A DNA stretch of 64,000 nucleotides from Haloarcula sp. DT43 (GCF_037078405.1 NZ_JAYMGZ010000001.1:1178001-1242000); one strand, 5' to 3'. Positions 8,551 through 19,258 are shown, counted from the stretch's first letter. The notes: a model not told the origin generated them from the sequence alone. A program made the numbers and translations.

Positions 8551-9770
8551 TCACCCGGCCCCGTGGTCGACCGGTCGCCGGAGGCGGAGTTCCACGTCGG
8601 TGCCACCGAGGCACCCCTCCGAGACGGCGACCAAGCCGTCCGATTCGCGGACTATCCACTGGGTGAGCCACAGGCCCGTCCCCGTGCTGTGAGAGAGCGG
8701 CGTCTCCGTCCCGGTCGCCAGGACGCCTCCTGCGTCTCGGGGAGGCCCGGACCGTTGTCGGCGACCGTGAGCGTGACCCGGTCGGTGCCGGCCTCGGGCT
8801 CGGCGGTCACCTCGACGCGGGGGGTCGCGGCGTCGTTGTGCTCCACCGCGTTGTCGAGCGCGTACGGCAGCAGTTCGTGCCCGACGACGCGTCCCTCGAC
8901 CCGGACGTTCCGGCGGAGGTCCACGGCCGCCTGCTCGGCCCGCAGACGCCCGGTCCGGTCACGGAGCAGGGCGTCGAGGTCGAACGTCGTCCGCTCGGAC
9001 CCGTCGCCGTGTTGCAGTTGCTCTATCTGGTGTGCGGCCTCGCTCAGCCCCCGGATGTCCTCGATGCGGTCGGCGATGACCTCGACGTGCTCGCTGTCGC
9101 ACTCCTCGGCGAGCAGGTCCAGGTGGCCGCGGACGACGGTCACGTCGTTGCGGATGTTGTGGCGAAACAGCCGGTTGAGGACGGTGATCCGCTGTTCCCG
9201 CTGCTTCTGTTCCGTGATGTCGTTGACGACCAGCGACGCGCCGTCCGTGCCGTCGCCGTTGAGCGGCGCGCCCCACAACTGCACGTCGAACGACGACCCG
9301 TTGGCGTGTCGGTGGCAGGCCTCGACACCGGTCAGGGACTCGCCGTCGACGAGCGACCCGAGTAGCTCGTCGAGTTCGGCGGGGGATTCCCCCAGCGTGT
9401 CGGCGTAGGCCCGGCCGGTCACCTGTCCTTCCGTCCACCCGAACAGCCGCTCCGCGCCGTCGTTCCAGAACTGAATCGACCCGTCGGCGTCGATCACCAC
9501 CACCGCCGCGGGGACCGACTGGACGATGGCCGAGAACCGTTCGACCAGCGACCCGACCGAGTCCGCCAGGATTTCGACCTCCGCGTCGCGGTCGAGCCGG
9601 GCGTCCAGCAGCGTCAGAAACTCGGACAGCAGTGTCCGGGAGAGGGCCTCACGCTCGCGGACCGCGCTGTCCTGGTACGCCTCCAGCAGCGCCTGTCGCG
9701 TCTCCGTGTGACCCGCTTCGGTCAGCGACTGGAACAACTCGCCAACGAGTAACTCGACACCGTCGTCCAT
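8551..9770 (-). pseudogene. PAS-domain sensor histidine kinase, frameshifted inside the ATP-binding domain
   Basis: The intact part has a helical N-terminal segment (1-78), one PAS domain (about 79-190), an H-box (FRHNIRNDVTVV, His204), an N-box (LDNAVEHND, Asn307) and the first G-box (DNGPGLPE, about 339-345). The frame is then lost after Glu348-Ala349 and ends in 20 or so arginine-rich residues at 8652. One base earlier in phase, the normal C terminus appears (VLATGTETPLSHSTGTGLWL, then GCLGGTDVELRLRRP) and stops at 8551. A single missing C on the plus strand near 8721-8726 explains this; the repaired protein would have 406 residues. Without the second G-box the truncated form should not bind ATP properly. 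Confidence 0.88.
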
Positions 9771-9772
9771 TT

Positions 9773-9784
9773 TAGGCTAGCCTA
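9773..9784. promoter_or_regulatory. Perfect palindrome, candidate DtxR/Idr-type metal-repressor operator
   Basis: TAGGCTAGCCTA is a perfect 12-bp palindrome within TTTAGGCTAGCCTAG, directly before the start codon of the histidine kinase (9768-9770). It closely resembles the TTAGG-N-CCTAA core bound by DtxR-family iron regulators, including the haloarchaeal Idr proteins. The position at the expected transcription start of the kinase gene suits a repressor site. The assignment rests on motif resemblance only. Confidence 0.5.
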
Positions 9785-9798
9785 GTCGCCACGGTACG

Positions 9799-9809
9799 TG
9801 AATATAAAT
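9799..9809. promoter_or_regulatory. Shared divergent TATA element
   Basis: The near-symmetrical AATATAAAT block lies about 30-35 bases from the histidine-kinase start (9770) on the minus strand and about 35 bases from ATG 9843 on the plus strand. It can therefore serve as TATA box in both directions for the kinase and the NDH-2-like gene. Confidence 0.5.
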
Positions 9810-9869
9810 GGTACGGTGGGTCGTCCCCACGGAGACAGGCCTATGAGCGTCTGGTCCCAACCGGGCGGT

Positions 9870-11012
9870 ATGCGCGTCGCCGTTCTCGGAGCCGGATACG
9901 CGGGGCTCACGCTCGCACGGAAACTCGAAGGGACGCTTCCGGACGGCGTCTCGCTCGTCGTCGTCGACGAGCGGCCCGAGCACCTCGTCCAGCACGAACT
10001 CCACCGGGTCGTCCGGCGGCCGTCGCTGGCCGCGGAGATAACCGTCGACTTAGACGCGGTGCTGGACTGCGAGATTAAGCAGGCGACGGTCACGGATGTC
10101 GCCCCCGACGAGGGGACGGCGACGCTCGACGGCTCGGAGACGCTGTCCTACGACGTGGGCGCGGTGTGTCTCGGTGCCCGGACGGCGTACTACGGCCTGC
10201 CGGGCGTGCGCGAGCACGCGACGCCGCTGAAACGGCTCGAAGACGCCCGCGACATCCGCGAGCGGTTCCTGGCCCTCGACGACGGCGACCGCGTGGTCGT
10301 CGGCGGCGCTGGCCTGTCGGGCGTGCAGGTGGCCGGCGAACTGGCCGAGATGCGCGAGGACGGCGTCGAGGTCCTGTTGCTCGAACAGGACGACGCCGTC
10401 GCCCCGTCGTTCCCGCCGGCGTTCCAGTCGGCGGTCCACGACGCGCTCGTCGACGTCGGCGTGACCGTCCGCACGGGGACGGGTGTGGTCGGGGCCGACG
10501 CCGACGCGATTGCGCTCGACGACGGCTCGGACCTATCGGCGGACCAGTTCGTCTGGACCGGCGGCATCGAGGGGTCGCCGGCGCTCGACGCCGACCGGCC
10601 CGTCGTCCGGGCGGACCTCCGACTCGGCGAGTCGACGTTCGCCGTCGGCGACGCCGCCCGGGTCGTCGACAGCGACGGCGAGGCCGTCCCGGCCAGCGCG
10701 GCGGCGGCCATCCGCGAGGCCCGCGTCGCCGCCGACAACATCGGGACGCTCGTCGACCGCAAACGGGGCGACGCCGGCGGCTTCGGGCCGCGGCTCACAC
10801 AGTACCAGTTCGACGTGCCGGGGTGGCTCGTCTCCGTCGGCGACGACGCCGTGGCGAAGGTCGGCCCTTCCGTCCTCACCGGGCGGGCCGCGCTGGCGCT
10901 CAAGACGACCGTCGGTGCGGGCTACCTGGGAACGGTGGGGGCCGTCGAGAACGCGGTCGACCTCGTCAGCGAAGAACTGAATCTCGACGCGGACGGGACG
11001 GACGAGCAATAA
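9870..11012 (+). CDS. NDH-2-like FAD-dependent NAD(P)H:quinone oxidoreductase
   Basis: This 380-residue flavoprotein has two Rossmann motifs: FAD-binding VAVLGAGYAGLTLAR at the very N terminus and NAD(P)-binding VVVGGAGLSGVQVAGELAE near residue 145. It also has the C-terminal FAD-contact segment STFAVGDAARV. It is expected to pass electrons from NAD(P)H to menaquinone without pumping, a useful route in haloarchaea whose Nuo complex lacks the NADH module. The start at 9870 (MRVAVLGAGYAG) fits the family; an ATG at 9843 in frame would add nine residues and matches the TATA spacing slightly better. The gene is divergent from the broken kinase, with a palindromic operator between them. Confidence 0.82.
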   Translation: MRVAVLGAGYAGLTLARKLEGTLPDGVSLVVVDERPEHLVQHELHRVVRRPSLAAEITVDLDAVLDCEIKQATVTDVAPDEGTATLDGSETLSYDVGAVCLGARTAYYGLPGVREHATPLKRLEDARDIRERFLALDDGDRVVVGGAGLSGVQVAGELAEMREDGVEVLLLEQDDAVAPSFPPAFQSAVHDALVDVGVTVRTGTGVVGADADAIALDDGSDLSADQFVWTGGIEGSPALDADRPVVRADLRLGESTFAVGDAARVVDSDGEAVPASAAAAIREARVAADNIGTLVDRKRGDAGGFGPRLTQYQFDVPGWLVSVGDDAVAKVGPSVLTGRAALALKTTVGAGYLGTVGAVENAVDLVSEELNLDADGTDEQ

Positions 11013-11025
11013 AACAGCGGCGCAG

Positions 11026-11952
11026 TCAGTCCTCGTCGCCGTCGGTCGCGCTCCCGAGCACGTCGTCGGGCTCTATCCAGATGACGAACTCGTCTTCGTC
11101 CTCGCGGTCGACGACGCCGTTGATGTACTCGCCGTCGACCGGCGCGGAGTTGACCTCCGACTCGGCGACGGGGACGACCTGTCGGACCTCGTCGACTATC
11201 CAGCCCATCGCGCCTTGCTCCTCGAACACGTCGGCGTCGAAGACGACGATGAGGTTCTGCGTGCCCTCGCTGTCGATGTCCATCATCTCCTTGGGGTCCA
11301 GAATCGTCGTAATCTGGCCCCGCAGGTCGACGACGCCATCGACGTAGTCGTCGGTGTTGGGAACGCGGGTGACCGTGTCACGTTTGACGATTTCCTCGAC
11401 GTAGTCGATGTCGAGACAGTAGTACTCGTCGCCGAGCGCGAACTCGAGCACCCGGACCAGCTCTTCGGTCTGTGTGGACTCGTCGTCGACCGCCGCGGCG
11501 CGAGCGCCGCCCTCGGTCGTCGCCGCGTCGCTCCCTTCCATCGCCTCCTCGATGAGTTCCTGGTCGGGCAGTTCGACGCCGGTCGGCCCCTGCATCGGGT
11601 TGGCCGACGCCGAGAGGTCGTCGGTCGGCTGGTCGACAGCGTCGGCGTCCGAGTCGGTGTCACCGGCCACCTGCTCGGAGGCCTCGGCCGCCCGCTGTGC
11701 GGCGGCCATCGCGTCGGCGGTGTCGTCGCCGGCGTCCGAGTCAGCCTCGTCGCTCTCGGCCGTCTGTCCGTCGGCGGCCACGTCGTCGGTGTCGGCGGTC
11801 TCGGTCGCCGGCTCCTCGCTCTCCGGTGGTTCACCGGCCCCGTCCGCGGAGGCGTCGCCCGCTTCCTCGGCGTCGTCGGTACTTTCCGCCTTGTTCCCCT
11901 CGCGCATCTGCCGGATGCGCTCCGCCCTGTCCATGCGTTCGTCGTCACTCAT
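11026..11952 (-). CDS. cheW: CheW-type chemotaxis scaffold with long acidic N-terminal extension
   Basis: CheW couples chemoreceptors to the kinase CheA. The C-terminal domain (about residues 160-300) has the typical CheW pattern: VRVLEFALGDEYYCLDIDYVEEIV, VPNTDDYVDGVVDLRGQI, TTILDPKEMM and GWIVDEVRQVVPV. The first 150 or so residues are low-complexity, rich in Asp, Glu, Ala and Thr, and probably disordered, which makes the protein about twice the usual CheW length. The start codon overlaps the stop of the ParA-type gene by ATGA (11949-11952), so the two are translationally coupled. That linkage suggests the ATPase positions CheW-containing arrays. Confidence 0.88.
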   Translation of the reverse strand: MSDDERMDRAERIRQMREGNKAESTDDAEEAGDASADGAGEPPESEEPATETADTDDVAADGQTAESDEADSDAGDDTADAMAAAQRAAEASEQVAGDTDSDADAVDQPTDDLSASANPMQGPTGVELPDQELIEEAMEGSDAATTEGGARAAAVDDESTQTEELVRVLEFALGDEYYCLDIDYVEEIVKRDTVTRVPNTDDYVDGVVDLRGQITTILDPKEMMDIDSEGTQNLIVVFDADVFEEQGAMGWIVDEVRQVVPVAESEVNSAPVDGEYINGVVDREDEDEFVIWIEPDDVLGSATDGDED

Positions 11953-12851
11953 GCTGGTACCTCTGTGTCGGTAAAGCCGAACTGCTCGTCGAGTTCCGCG
12001 GCGATGTCCTCGAAGACAGCCGCCATGTCACACGGTTCCTCGGCCGCGAAGATAGACTGGCCGGCGCTGAACGCCCGCTGGAGCGCCACGCGCTTGCGGA
12101 CCTCCCAGACCGGGCTGTCCGGGAACGCCATGTTGAACCACTCGAGCATCGTCTCGTCCTCGGAGGTGGTCTCGACGCGGTTGGCGACGACCCCGAGCGT
12201 GGTTATCGACGCGTCGGTCCCGCGCTCCATCGCGGCCATCTGGTCCATCAGCAGTTCGATGGCCCGCTCGGAGGTGGCCTCAGTCAGTGCGGGAACGAGG
12301 ACGTTCTGTGCGGCGTACATGCCCGTGTCCGTCAGTTTCCCGTAGAACGGCGGGCAGTCGATGATGACGTAGTCGTAGTCGGCCTCGACCGTCGACAGCG
12401 CCCGGTCGAGCGTATCGAGCGCGTGTGACCCGGTGACCATCTCCGGCGTGACGTTGATGGCAAACGAGGCCAGCGCGTCCCGGTCGACGTCCCCGCCCTG
12501 GGTGTTGGCCCGGGCGAGGAGGTCCGCGATGGTCAGTTCGTGTTCGGCCTGGAGCATGTCGATGCTCGACGGAACCACGTCCATCTCCTCGCCCTCACAG
12601 ATGAGGTCGCCCAGCGCCGACGGGTCGCCGGTCAGCGCGTCGAACAGCGTCGGCGGGTCGGCGTCGTAGGCCTCGACCAGACCGACGCCCTCCGTCGCGT
12701 TGCCCTGGGGGTCGAGGTCGATGAAGAGGACGTCCCGGCCGCGGTCGTTCAGTGCACCGGCTACGTTGATAGCAACCGTCGTCTTTCCGGTCCCGCCTTT
12801 CGCGTTGGTCACGCAGAAGCGGGCTGGACCGGTTTCTGATTGCCGGCTCAT
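11949..12851 (-). CDS. ParA/MinD-superfamily partitioning ATPase linked to CheW
   Basis: This 300-residue P-loop ATPase has the deviant Walker A motif NAKGGTGKTTVA with the signature lysine, FIDLDPQGNATEG just after, and Walker B YVIIDCPP near residue 170. It lacks an obvious C-terminal amphipathic membrane helix, which places it nearer ParA/Soj than MinD. The start at 12851 (MSRQSETGPARFCVTN) is chosen because the P-loop then sits at its usual position; the 27 extra residues to 12932 lie in promoter sequence. Overlap with cheW suggests a role like the ParA homologues that segregate chemosensory clusters (ParC of Vibrio, PpfA of Rhodobacter), which is inference. Confidence 0.87.
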   Translation of the reverse strand: MSRQSETGPARFCVTNAKGGTGKTTVAINVAGALNDRGRDVLFIDLDPQGNATEGVGLVEAYDADPPTLFDALTGDPSALGDLICEGEEMDVVPSSIDMLQAEHELTIADLLARANTQGGDVDRDALASFAINVTPEMVTGSHALDTLDRALSTVEADYDYVIIDCPPFYGKLTDTGMYAAQNVLVPALTEATSERAIELLMDQMAAMERGTDASITTLGVVANRVETTSEDETMLEWFNMAFPDSPVWEVRKRVALQRAFSAGQSIFAAEEPCDMAAVFEDIAAELDEQFGFTDTEVPA

Positions 12852-12884
12852 CGTCGAAGTATCCACAGGTCGACCCCGAGTCAC

Positions 12885-12892
12885 TATAAAAA
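12885..12892 (-). promoter_or_regulatory. TATA box of the parA-cheW pair
   Basis: Read on the minus strand the sequence is TTTTTATAGTG, centred about 37 bases before the chosen ATG at 12851. It lies inside the 173-bp divergent intergenic region shared with the FlaD/E gene. Confidence 0.5.
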
Positions 12893-13024
12893 TGTGGTCC
12901 CGATTATCAACGCCGCAACTGGGGGACGGCACGCGGCAGAGCGGGAAACGCCCGTGAACGCGTGCATGACGGCCGTCAGACGGTGTGCAAGATTTATGAT
13001 TGTGTAGATTGAAGGGTCAGTATC

Positions 13025-13510
13025 ATGACCATCAACCCGCGCGACTACGACCTCGACGAGCTACGGAAGATGGCTCGCCAGCGGGGGAACGGGATGGGCG
13101 ACGAGGAGGTCCCGGACCCGACGAACCTGGATATGGGACTGGACGGCGACGACGAAGAAGTGCTCGCGGGGAGTTCCTTCCGCTCCGGGCTGTACCGCGA
13201 ACTCCTGCCGTTCCTCGGTGGCGAGGCCCAGGAGAAGCCCTACCTCGAAACCCTGCCAGAGACGTACGCCGCGGAGTTCGTCGTCTTCGAGTGGCTGGAG
13301 TTCCTGCTGATGCACTCCGGCTACCAGGGGGCCGACGAAGCGCTCGACTACTACCGCTCTATCGACTGGATAACCGAGGCCGTCCAGGACGACCTCTCGG
13401 ACTACCTGCTCGGCATCGACGAGTCCGCGACCAACGACGACAACGAACTGAGCGTCGACGACCACATGCTGAGTCTCGTCTACGTCGCGAAGCTCACCGC
13501 GATGACGTAA
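13025..13510 (+). CDS. FlaD/E (ArlD/E)-domain protein, stand-alone
   Basis: The 161-residue product consists of a short N-terminal linker starting with NPRDYDLDELRKMA and a C-terminal FlaD/E domain (KPYLETLPETYAAEFVVFEW, LEFLLMHSGYQGADEAL, YYRSIDWITEAV). Archaeal FlaD/E domains are found in archaellum accessory proteins (ArlC/D/E) that link the motor to the chemotaxis adaptor CheF. No archaellin or motor genes are nearby, so this is a detached member. It is divergent from parA-cheW and followed by an actin-like gene, which supports a structural or positioning role. A TATA-like ATTTATG lies about 32 bases before the ATG. Confidence 0.83.
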   Translation: MTINPRDYDLDELRKMARQRGNGMGDEEVPDPTNLDMGLDGDDEEVLAGSSFRSGLYRELLPFLGGEAQEKPYLETLPETYAAEFVVFEWLEFLLMHSGYQGADEALDYYRSIDWITEAVQDDLSDYLLGIDESATNDDNELSVDDHMLSLVYVAKLTAMT

Positions 13511-13606
13511 CCCCCTCTTACTCGCCCGCTCCGAATCCCTGACAGCGCCGGCCGTCCGTATCGACTGCCCGAGGGGACGGCTATCAGACATGAATACTAG
13601 GGAGAG

Positions 13607-13614
13607 GATATATA
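13607..13614 (+). promoter_or_regulatory. TATA box of the actin-like gene
   Basis: GATATATAG lies about 31 bases before ATG 13642, in a 131-bp gap after the FlaD/E gene. The actin-like gene therefore has its own promoter and is not simply read through. Confidence 0.55.
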
Positions 13615-13641
13615 GCGGGCGGTCGACAAGGACGACCGTAC

Positions 13642-14736
13642 ATGAGTGACGAGGATGCGGACGACGACACCGGGTCCGAATCGGACGCCGGTGTGTCGTC
13701 AAGCGGCGCTGCCGCTGTTCCGGTCGGGGTCAAGCTCGGGAGCACCCGGACCGTCATTGCCCTGCCGGGCGAACACGGCACGGAGAACCGGATTATCAAG
13801 ACGCTGACGTGCATGGCGACCTACGAGGATGCCCTGACCGGCGAGGAGAAGGTCCTCTACGGCGAGGAGGCGGCCCGGGAGTACCCGGACCGCGTCCAGT
13901 ACATGCTCCGGTCGGGACTGCCCGAGGACGCCGACCGGGCCGAGATGACCAAGACGTTCTTCGAGGCGATAATCGAGGAACACGACATCCCGGAACACAG
14001 CGGCGTCGTCTACGCCATCCCGACCATCGACAACCCGACCGGGCTGGAGAACCTCCGAGACGTCATCGAGAACTCCCCTATCGGGCTGGACCTGGTCGAG
14101 AGCTACCCCGAGTCGCTATGTGGCTCTATCCCGGCCTTCGGCGACGACCTCGAAGCCATCGACGAGATATTCGTCGCCGTCAACATGGGGTCGACGAACC
14201 TCGAAGCCTCCGCCTACCGCCGGGGCGAACAGCTCTCCCCGTTCACGACGGGCGCGGTGACCGGCAACGAGGTCGACCGCATGATAGCGAACTACGTCGA
14301 GGAAGAGACTCAGGGCCGAGTCAACATCGACACCCAGACCGCCCGCGAGTACAAGGAGGAACACGCCGATTTCGTCGACTTCGAGCCGTTCACGGACATC
14401 ATCCAGCAGCCCGGCGGCGGCTCGCACGAGTTCACCATCGAGCGCTCGGTGATGGACGCCCTCGACGAGTACCTTGACGACGCCGTCGACGAACTGGCGA
14501 ACACGTTCCTGCCGGAACTGGCCAACGACTACATGAAGGTGTACCAGCTCGCGCTGGACCGACCCATCGCCCTCACCGGCGGCATGGCTTGTATCCCCGG
14601 CATCGTCGACGAGTTCGAGGAGCGCCTCAGCGCGGAACTGAACCGCGACATTGAGGTCATCGCCGCCGACGAACCGGACGTCGCGCCGACCATCGGCGCA
14701 CAGCGCATCGCGGCGCGGCTCGTCGAGACCAACTAG
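13642..14736 (+). CDS. Haloarchaeal actin-like ATPase (salactin/volactin/MreB type)
   Basis: The 364-residue product has actin-superfamily landmarks: phosphate-1 loop VPVGVKLGSTRTVIALPG (about residues 27-44), connect and phosphate-2 segment EIFVAVNMGSTNLEASAYRRG (about 177-197), and the adenosine motif ALTGGMACIPGI (about 308-319). A charged tail of about 25 residues precedes the fold. Haloarchaeal members of this group (salactin of Halobacterium, volactin of Haloferax) form dynamic filaments; which of these is the orthologue cannot be told here. Its neighbours FlaD/E, ParA and CheW are unusual and suggest a link between filaments and motility or chemosensory organisation. Confidence 0.85.
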   Translation: MSDEDADDDTGSESDAGVSSSGAAAVPVGVKLGSTRTVIALPGEHGTENRIIKTLTCMATYEDALTGEEKVLYGEEAAREYPDRVQYMLRSGLPEDADRAEMTKTFFEAIIEEHDIPEHSGVVYAIPTIDNPTGLENLRDVIENSPIGLDLVESYPESLCGSIPAFGDDLEAIDEIFVAVNMGSTNLEASAYRRGEQLSPFTTGAVTGNEVDRMIANYVEEETQGRVNIDTQTAREYKEEHADFVDFEPFTDIIQQPGGGSHEFTIERSVMDALDEYLDDAVDELANTFLPELANDYMKVYQLALDRPIALTGGMACIPGIVDEFEERLSAELNRDIEVIAADEPDVAPTIGAQRIAARLVETN

Positions 14737-14906
14737 GGGTTCCGCCAGCAGTTCAGCCACCGCTCGATTCTCGGCTCCGGTCGCGCCATCCTGTGGCCCC
14801 GACCGGTCGATAGCAGTTCGAACACGTCGGTGTCGATGCCGAGGCTGGTCGCGTCGGTCGAGAGACCACCCTGTGGGCTCCGCTCTCCGAGACGGCTCCG
14901 TGCCAT
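14733..14906 (-). CDS. Possible small protein antisense to the 3' end of the actin-like gene
   Basis: A 57-residue ORF begins at ATG 14906 and ends at 14733, with a 2-base stop overlap against the convergent actin-like gene. It encodes MARSRLGERSPQGG, then LGIDTDVFELL and a tryptophan-rich end (ERWLNCWRNP). Codon use is G/C-rich at third positions, and a TATA-like CTTTAGGTAT on the minus strand lies about 25 bases before the ATG, the spacing of a leaderless haloarchaeal transcript. I do not recognise the family. It could also be chance within a 363-bp gap. Confidence 0.4.
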   Translation of the reverse strand: MARSRLGERSPQGGLSTDATSLGIDTDVFELLSTGRGHRMARPEPRIERWLNCWRNP

Positions 14907-15099
14907 ACGTCGCGTTCGGGCACATGATACCTAAAGCCAAGTCAGACGGCCGTCTGCCGGCCGGCGGACGGCCCGGCACGAGACCGTGGCCCGACCGGGG
15001 ACTGTCGGGTCGATACACCCGAGAATCGTATTAATTTACGGCGTCGGTATCAGAATAGATAAGTGAATATCAAGGCCTAAGACGTATTCTAACCCGATA
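14907..15099. other. Intergenic region upstream of the PH-like/helical-repeat gene
   Basis: The rest of the gap between the actin-like gene and the next plus-strand gene holds no convincing ORF. It contains a GC-rich imperfect inverted repeat around 14948-14975 (GACGGCCGTCTGCCGGCC) and an AT-rich 70-bp stretch before ATG 15100. A CCTAAGAC patch about 25 bases upstream is the likely TATA element. Confidence 0.5.
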
Positions 15100-16596
15100 A
15101 TGGGAAAAATTATCAACTTGAATAATTGCGAGGGCGACCCGCCCGACCTCCTCACCGGGACCGGTCCGGGGGGGCTCCTCTCGTCGGGGTATCTCCACGA
15201 CGGCCCGGCGCTGGCGGCCGTCGACGACGACGAGACGCCGCAGTTCGTTCTCACCAGCCGCAAGCACGGCGTCGAAATCGGTCCGCCGGACGCCGGCGAG
15301 ACGGTCCAGCCGGGACGCAACTATCGCATGATAGGGGTCGTGACGGACAAGCGGTTCCTGGTGCTGGTGGGCGACGCCGACGGCGATACGCGGTTTTCCG
15401 TCCCGCACGTCGACCTCGACCAGATAGCCAGCGACAGGTCGCTGGGGCACGGCCGGGTCACGTTTCGGCGGTGTGGCGACACGGAGTGGCGGGTCCACTG
15501 CGGCAAACAGGGCCTCGTCGACCTGACCGCGTACCTCTCGCACGCGTCGCAGGCGTGGGTTCGCGTCGAGAACATCCTCGACGAGGTCAAGCGGATGCTC
15601 GTCACGGCGACCGAACAGCGCGACCAGGGGGACCACGAGGGGGCGCTGGAGACGGCTCAGGAGGCCGGGGACCGCCTCGACACGGCCGGCGAGACGGCCG
15701 CCGAGTTTGGCCCGCCCGGGGACGCGAACGCGCTCGAAGGCCGCGTCAGGACCGTCCGGGAGCGCCACGCCGCGACACTCACCGAGGTTCGGCGCAGTCG
15801 CGCCCGGCGGGCGGTCGACACCGGCGAGCAACGCTGGCGGGACAACGACTTCGAAGCGGCCTACGAGGCCTACGACGCGGCGCGGTCGGAGTACGACGCC
15901 ATCGTCTCGCTCCCGAGCGAGTCCGTCCCCGACCTCGCCGACGTCCGCGAGGAACGCGAGCGACTGGACGACGTCGTCGCGGACCTCGAACGGTCGCCGC
16001 TCCGCACCGCGGTCGCGGCCGACAACGAGGCCGTCGCGGCGGAGGACCCCGCCGTCGCCGCCGACCACTGGGCCGAGGCGCTCGACGCCTACCGCGAGGT
16101 CCTCGAACTCGACTGGGGCGCAGACGAGCGGCGATTCGCCGGCGACCCCGAGAAGGTCCGCGACCGGCTGGGGGCCGTCGCGGAGAACCTCGTCGCCGCC
16201 CGGCGGACCGTCGCCACGGACGCGATGGAGGCCGGGGACTGGTACGCCGACGCCGGCCAGCCCGACGTCGCCCTGGAGGAGTACGAGGCGGCACGGGCAG
16301 CGTTCGAGACGGCCCTGGCGGCCGCGCGGGACTGTTACCCGGACGCCACCGACCACCTGGAGGCGGAACTCGACGCCGTCGAACAGCGACTCTCGCGGAC
16401 GGAGGCCAGGCTCGGCGGCGAGCGCGTCGACGTGGACGAACGCTTCGACGAGACCGAGCCGGTGCCGGACGTGGACCTGCCGGCCACCGACGACCGCTCG
16501 CTGTCGCCGGCCGACACCGCCGACCTCGCGGACGCCGAGGGCGGCATCGACGACGCCGACCCGAAAATCGACCCGACCGGCCACGGCGGGTCGTAG
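15100..16596 (+). CDS. PH-like N-terminal domain protein with helical-repeat (TPR-like) C terminus
   Basis: I do not recognise a named family for this 498-residue protein. The first 115 or so residues resemble haloarchaeal PH-like domains (VLTSRKHGVEIGP, NYRMIGVVTDKRFLVLVGD, DTRFSVPHVDLDQI). Residues about 125-450 are almost entirely charged alpha-helix with repeated pairs such as AAYEAYDAARSEYDAIV, DHWAEALDAYREVLEL and DVALEEYEAARAAFETAL, which look like TPR-type helices. The tail is acidic and disordered. Such an arrangement suggests an adaptor that binds membrane or protein through the PH-like part. It follows the actin-like gene in the same direction but has its own AT-rich leader. Confidence 0.6.
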   Translation: MGKIINLNNCEGDPPDLLTGTGPGGLLSSGYLHDGPALAAVDDDETPQFVLTSRKHGVEIGPPDAGETVQPGRNYRMIGVVTDKRFLVLVGDADGDTRFSVPHVDLDQIASDRSLGHGRVTFRRCGDTEWRVHCGKQGLVDLTAYLSHASQAWVRVENILDEVKRMLVTATEQRDQGDHEGALETAQEAGDRLDTAGETAAEFGPPGDANALEGRVRTVRERHAATLTEVRRSRARRAVDTGEQRWRDNDFEAAYEAYDAARSEYDAIVSLPSESVPDLADVREERERLDDVVADLERSPLRTAVAADNEAVAAEDPAVAADHWAEALDAYREVLELDWGADERRFAGDPEKVRDRLGAVAENLVAARRTVATDAMEAGDWYADAGQPDVALEEYEAARAAFETALAAARDCYPDATDHLEAELDAVEQRLSRTEARLGGERVDVDERFDETEPVPDVDLPATDDRSLSPADTADLADAEGGIDDADPKIDPTGHGGS

Positions 16597-16761
16597 TCAC
16601 GCCAGCGTCGCACCTACAGCGACCGTTCGCGCACTGGAACCTCGCCAGCGGCGGCTCCGTCGCGAGGACAGACCTAGATACACTGCACCATGTGAATGAA
16701 ACCCACAATTCGGCCGTTACAGACCGTCTCCCGGCCGACCCCGACTATGGGCGGGAGAAAG

Positions 16762-16769
16762 TTTATATT
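16762..16769 (+). promoter_or_regulatory. TATA box of the mini zinc-ribbon gene
   Basis: TTTATATT is centred about 29 bases before ATG 16795 in a strongly AT-rich 50-bp stretch, the clearest leaderless promoter in this part of the window. Confidence 0.65.
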
Positions 16770-16794
16770 CTTTAGTGAAGTATATACAATTATA

Positions 16795-16929
16795 ATGGAC
16801 TGCACCAACTGTGGCACACGGATGTCGTACAACGACCAGACGACGAAACTCACCGAGTTCGTCTGCCCCAGTTGCCACGAGACCGTCATCGACTGGAAGG
16901 CCCAGGCCCGCAACGCCCGCGTCCACTAG
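16795..16929 (+). CDS. 44-residue zinc-ribbon protein
   Basis: This tiny protein contains one complete four-cysteine zinc ribbon: MDCTNCGTRMSYN followed by FVCPSCHETVIDW. The ATG at 16795 is preferred over the longer reading from 16696 because the cysteines begin two residues after it and the TATA spacing fits. Single zinc-finger mini-proteins are common in haloarchaea and some influence swarming or biofilm formation; no specific role can be assigned here. Confidence 0.72.
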   Translation: MDCTNCGTRMSYNDQTTKLTEFVCPSCHETVIDWKAQARNARVH

Positions 16930-16990
16930 TTCCGCCCGCCGGTTCCGTTTCTCCGACAGTCTCGCTCGCAGCCACCACTCTGTCGAGTGA

Positions 16991-19258
<2,268 letters not shown>

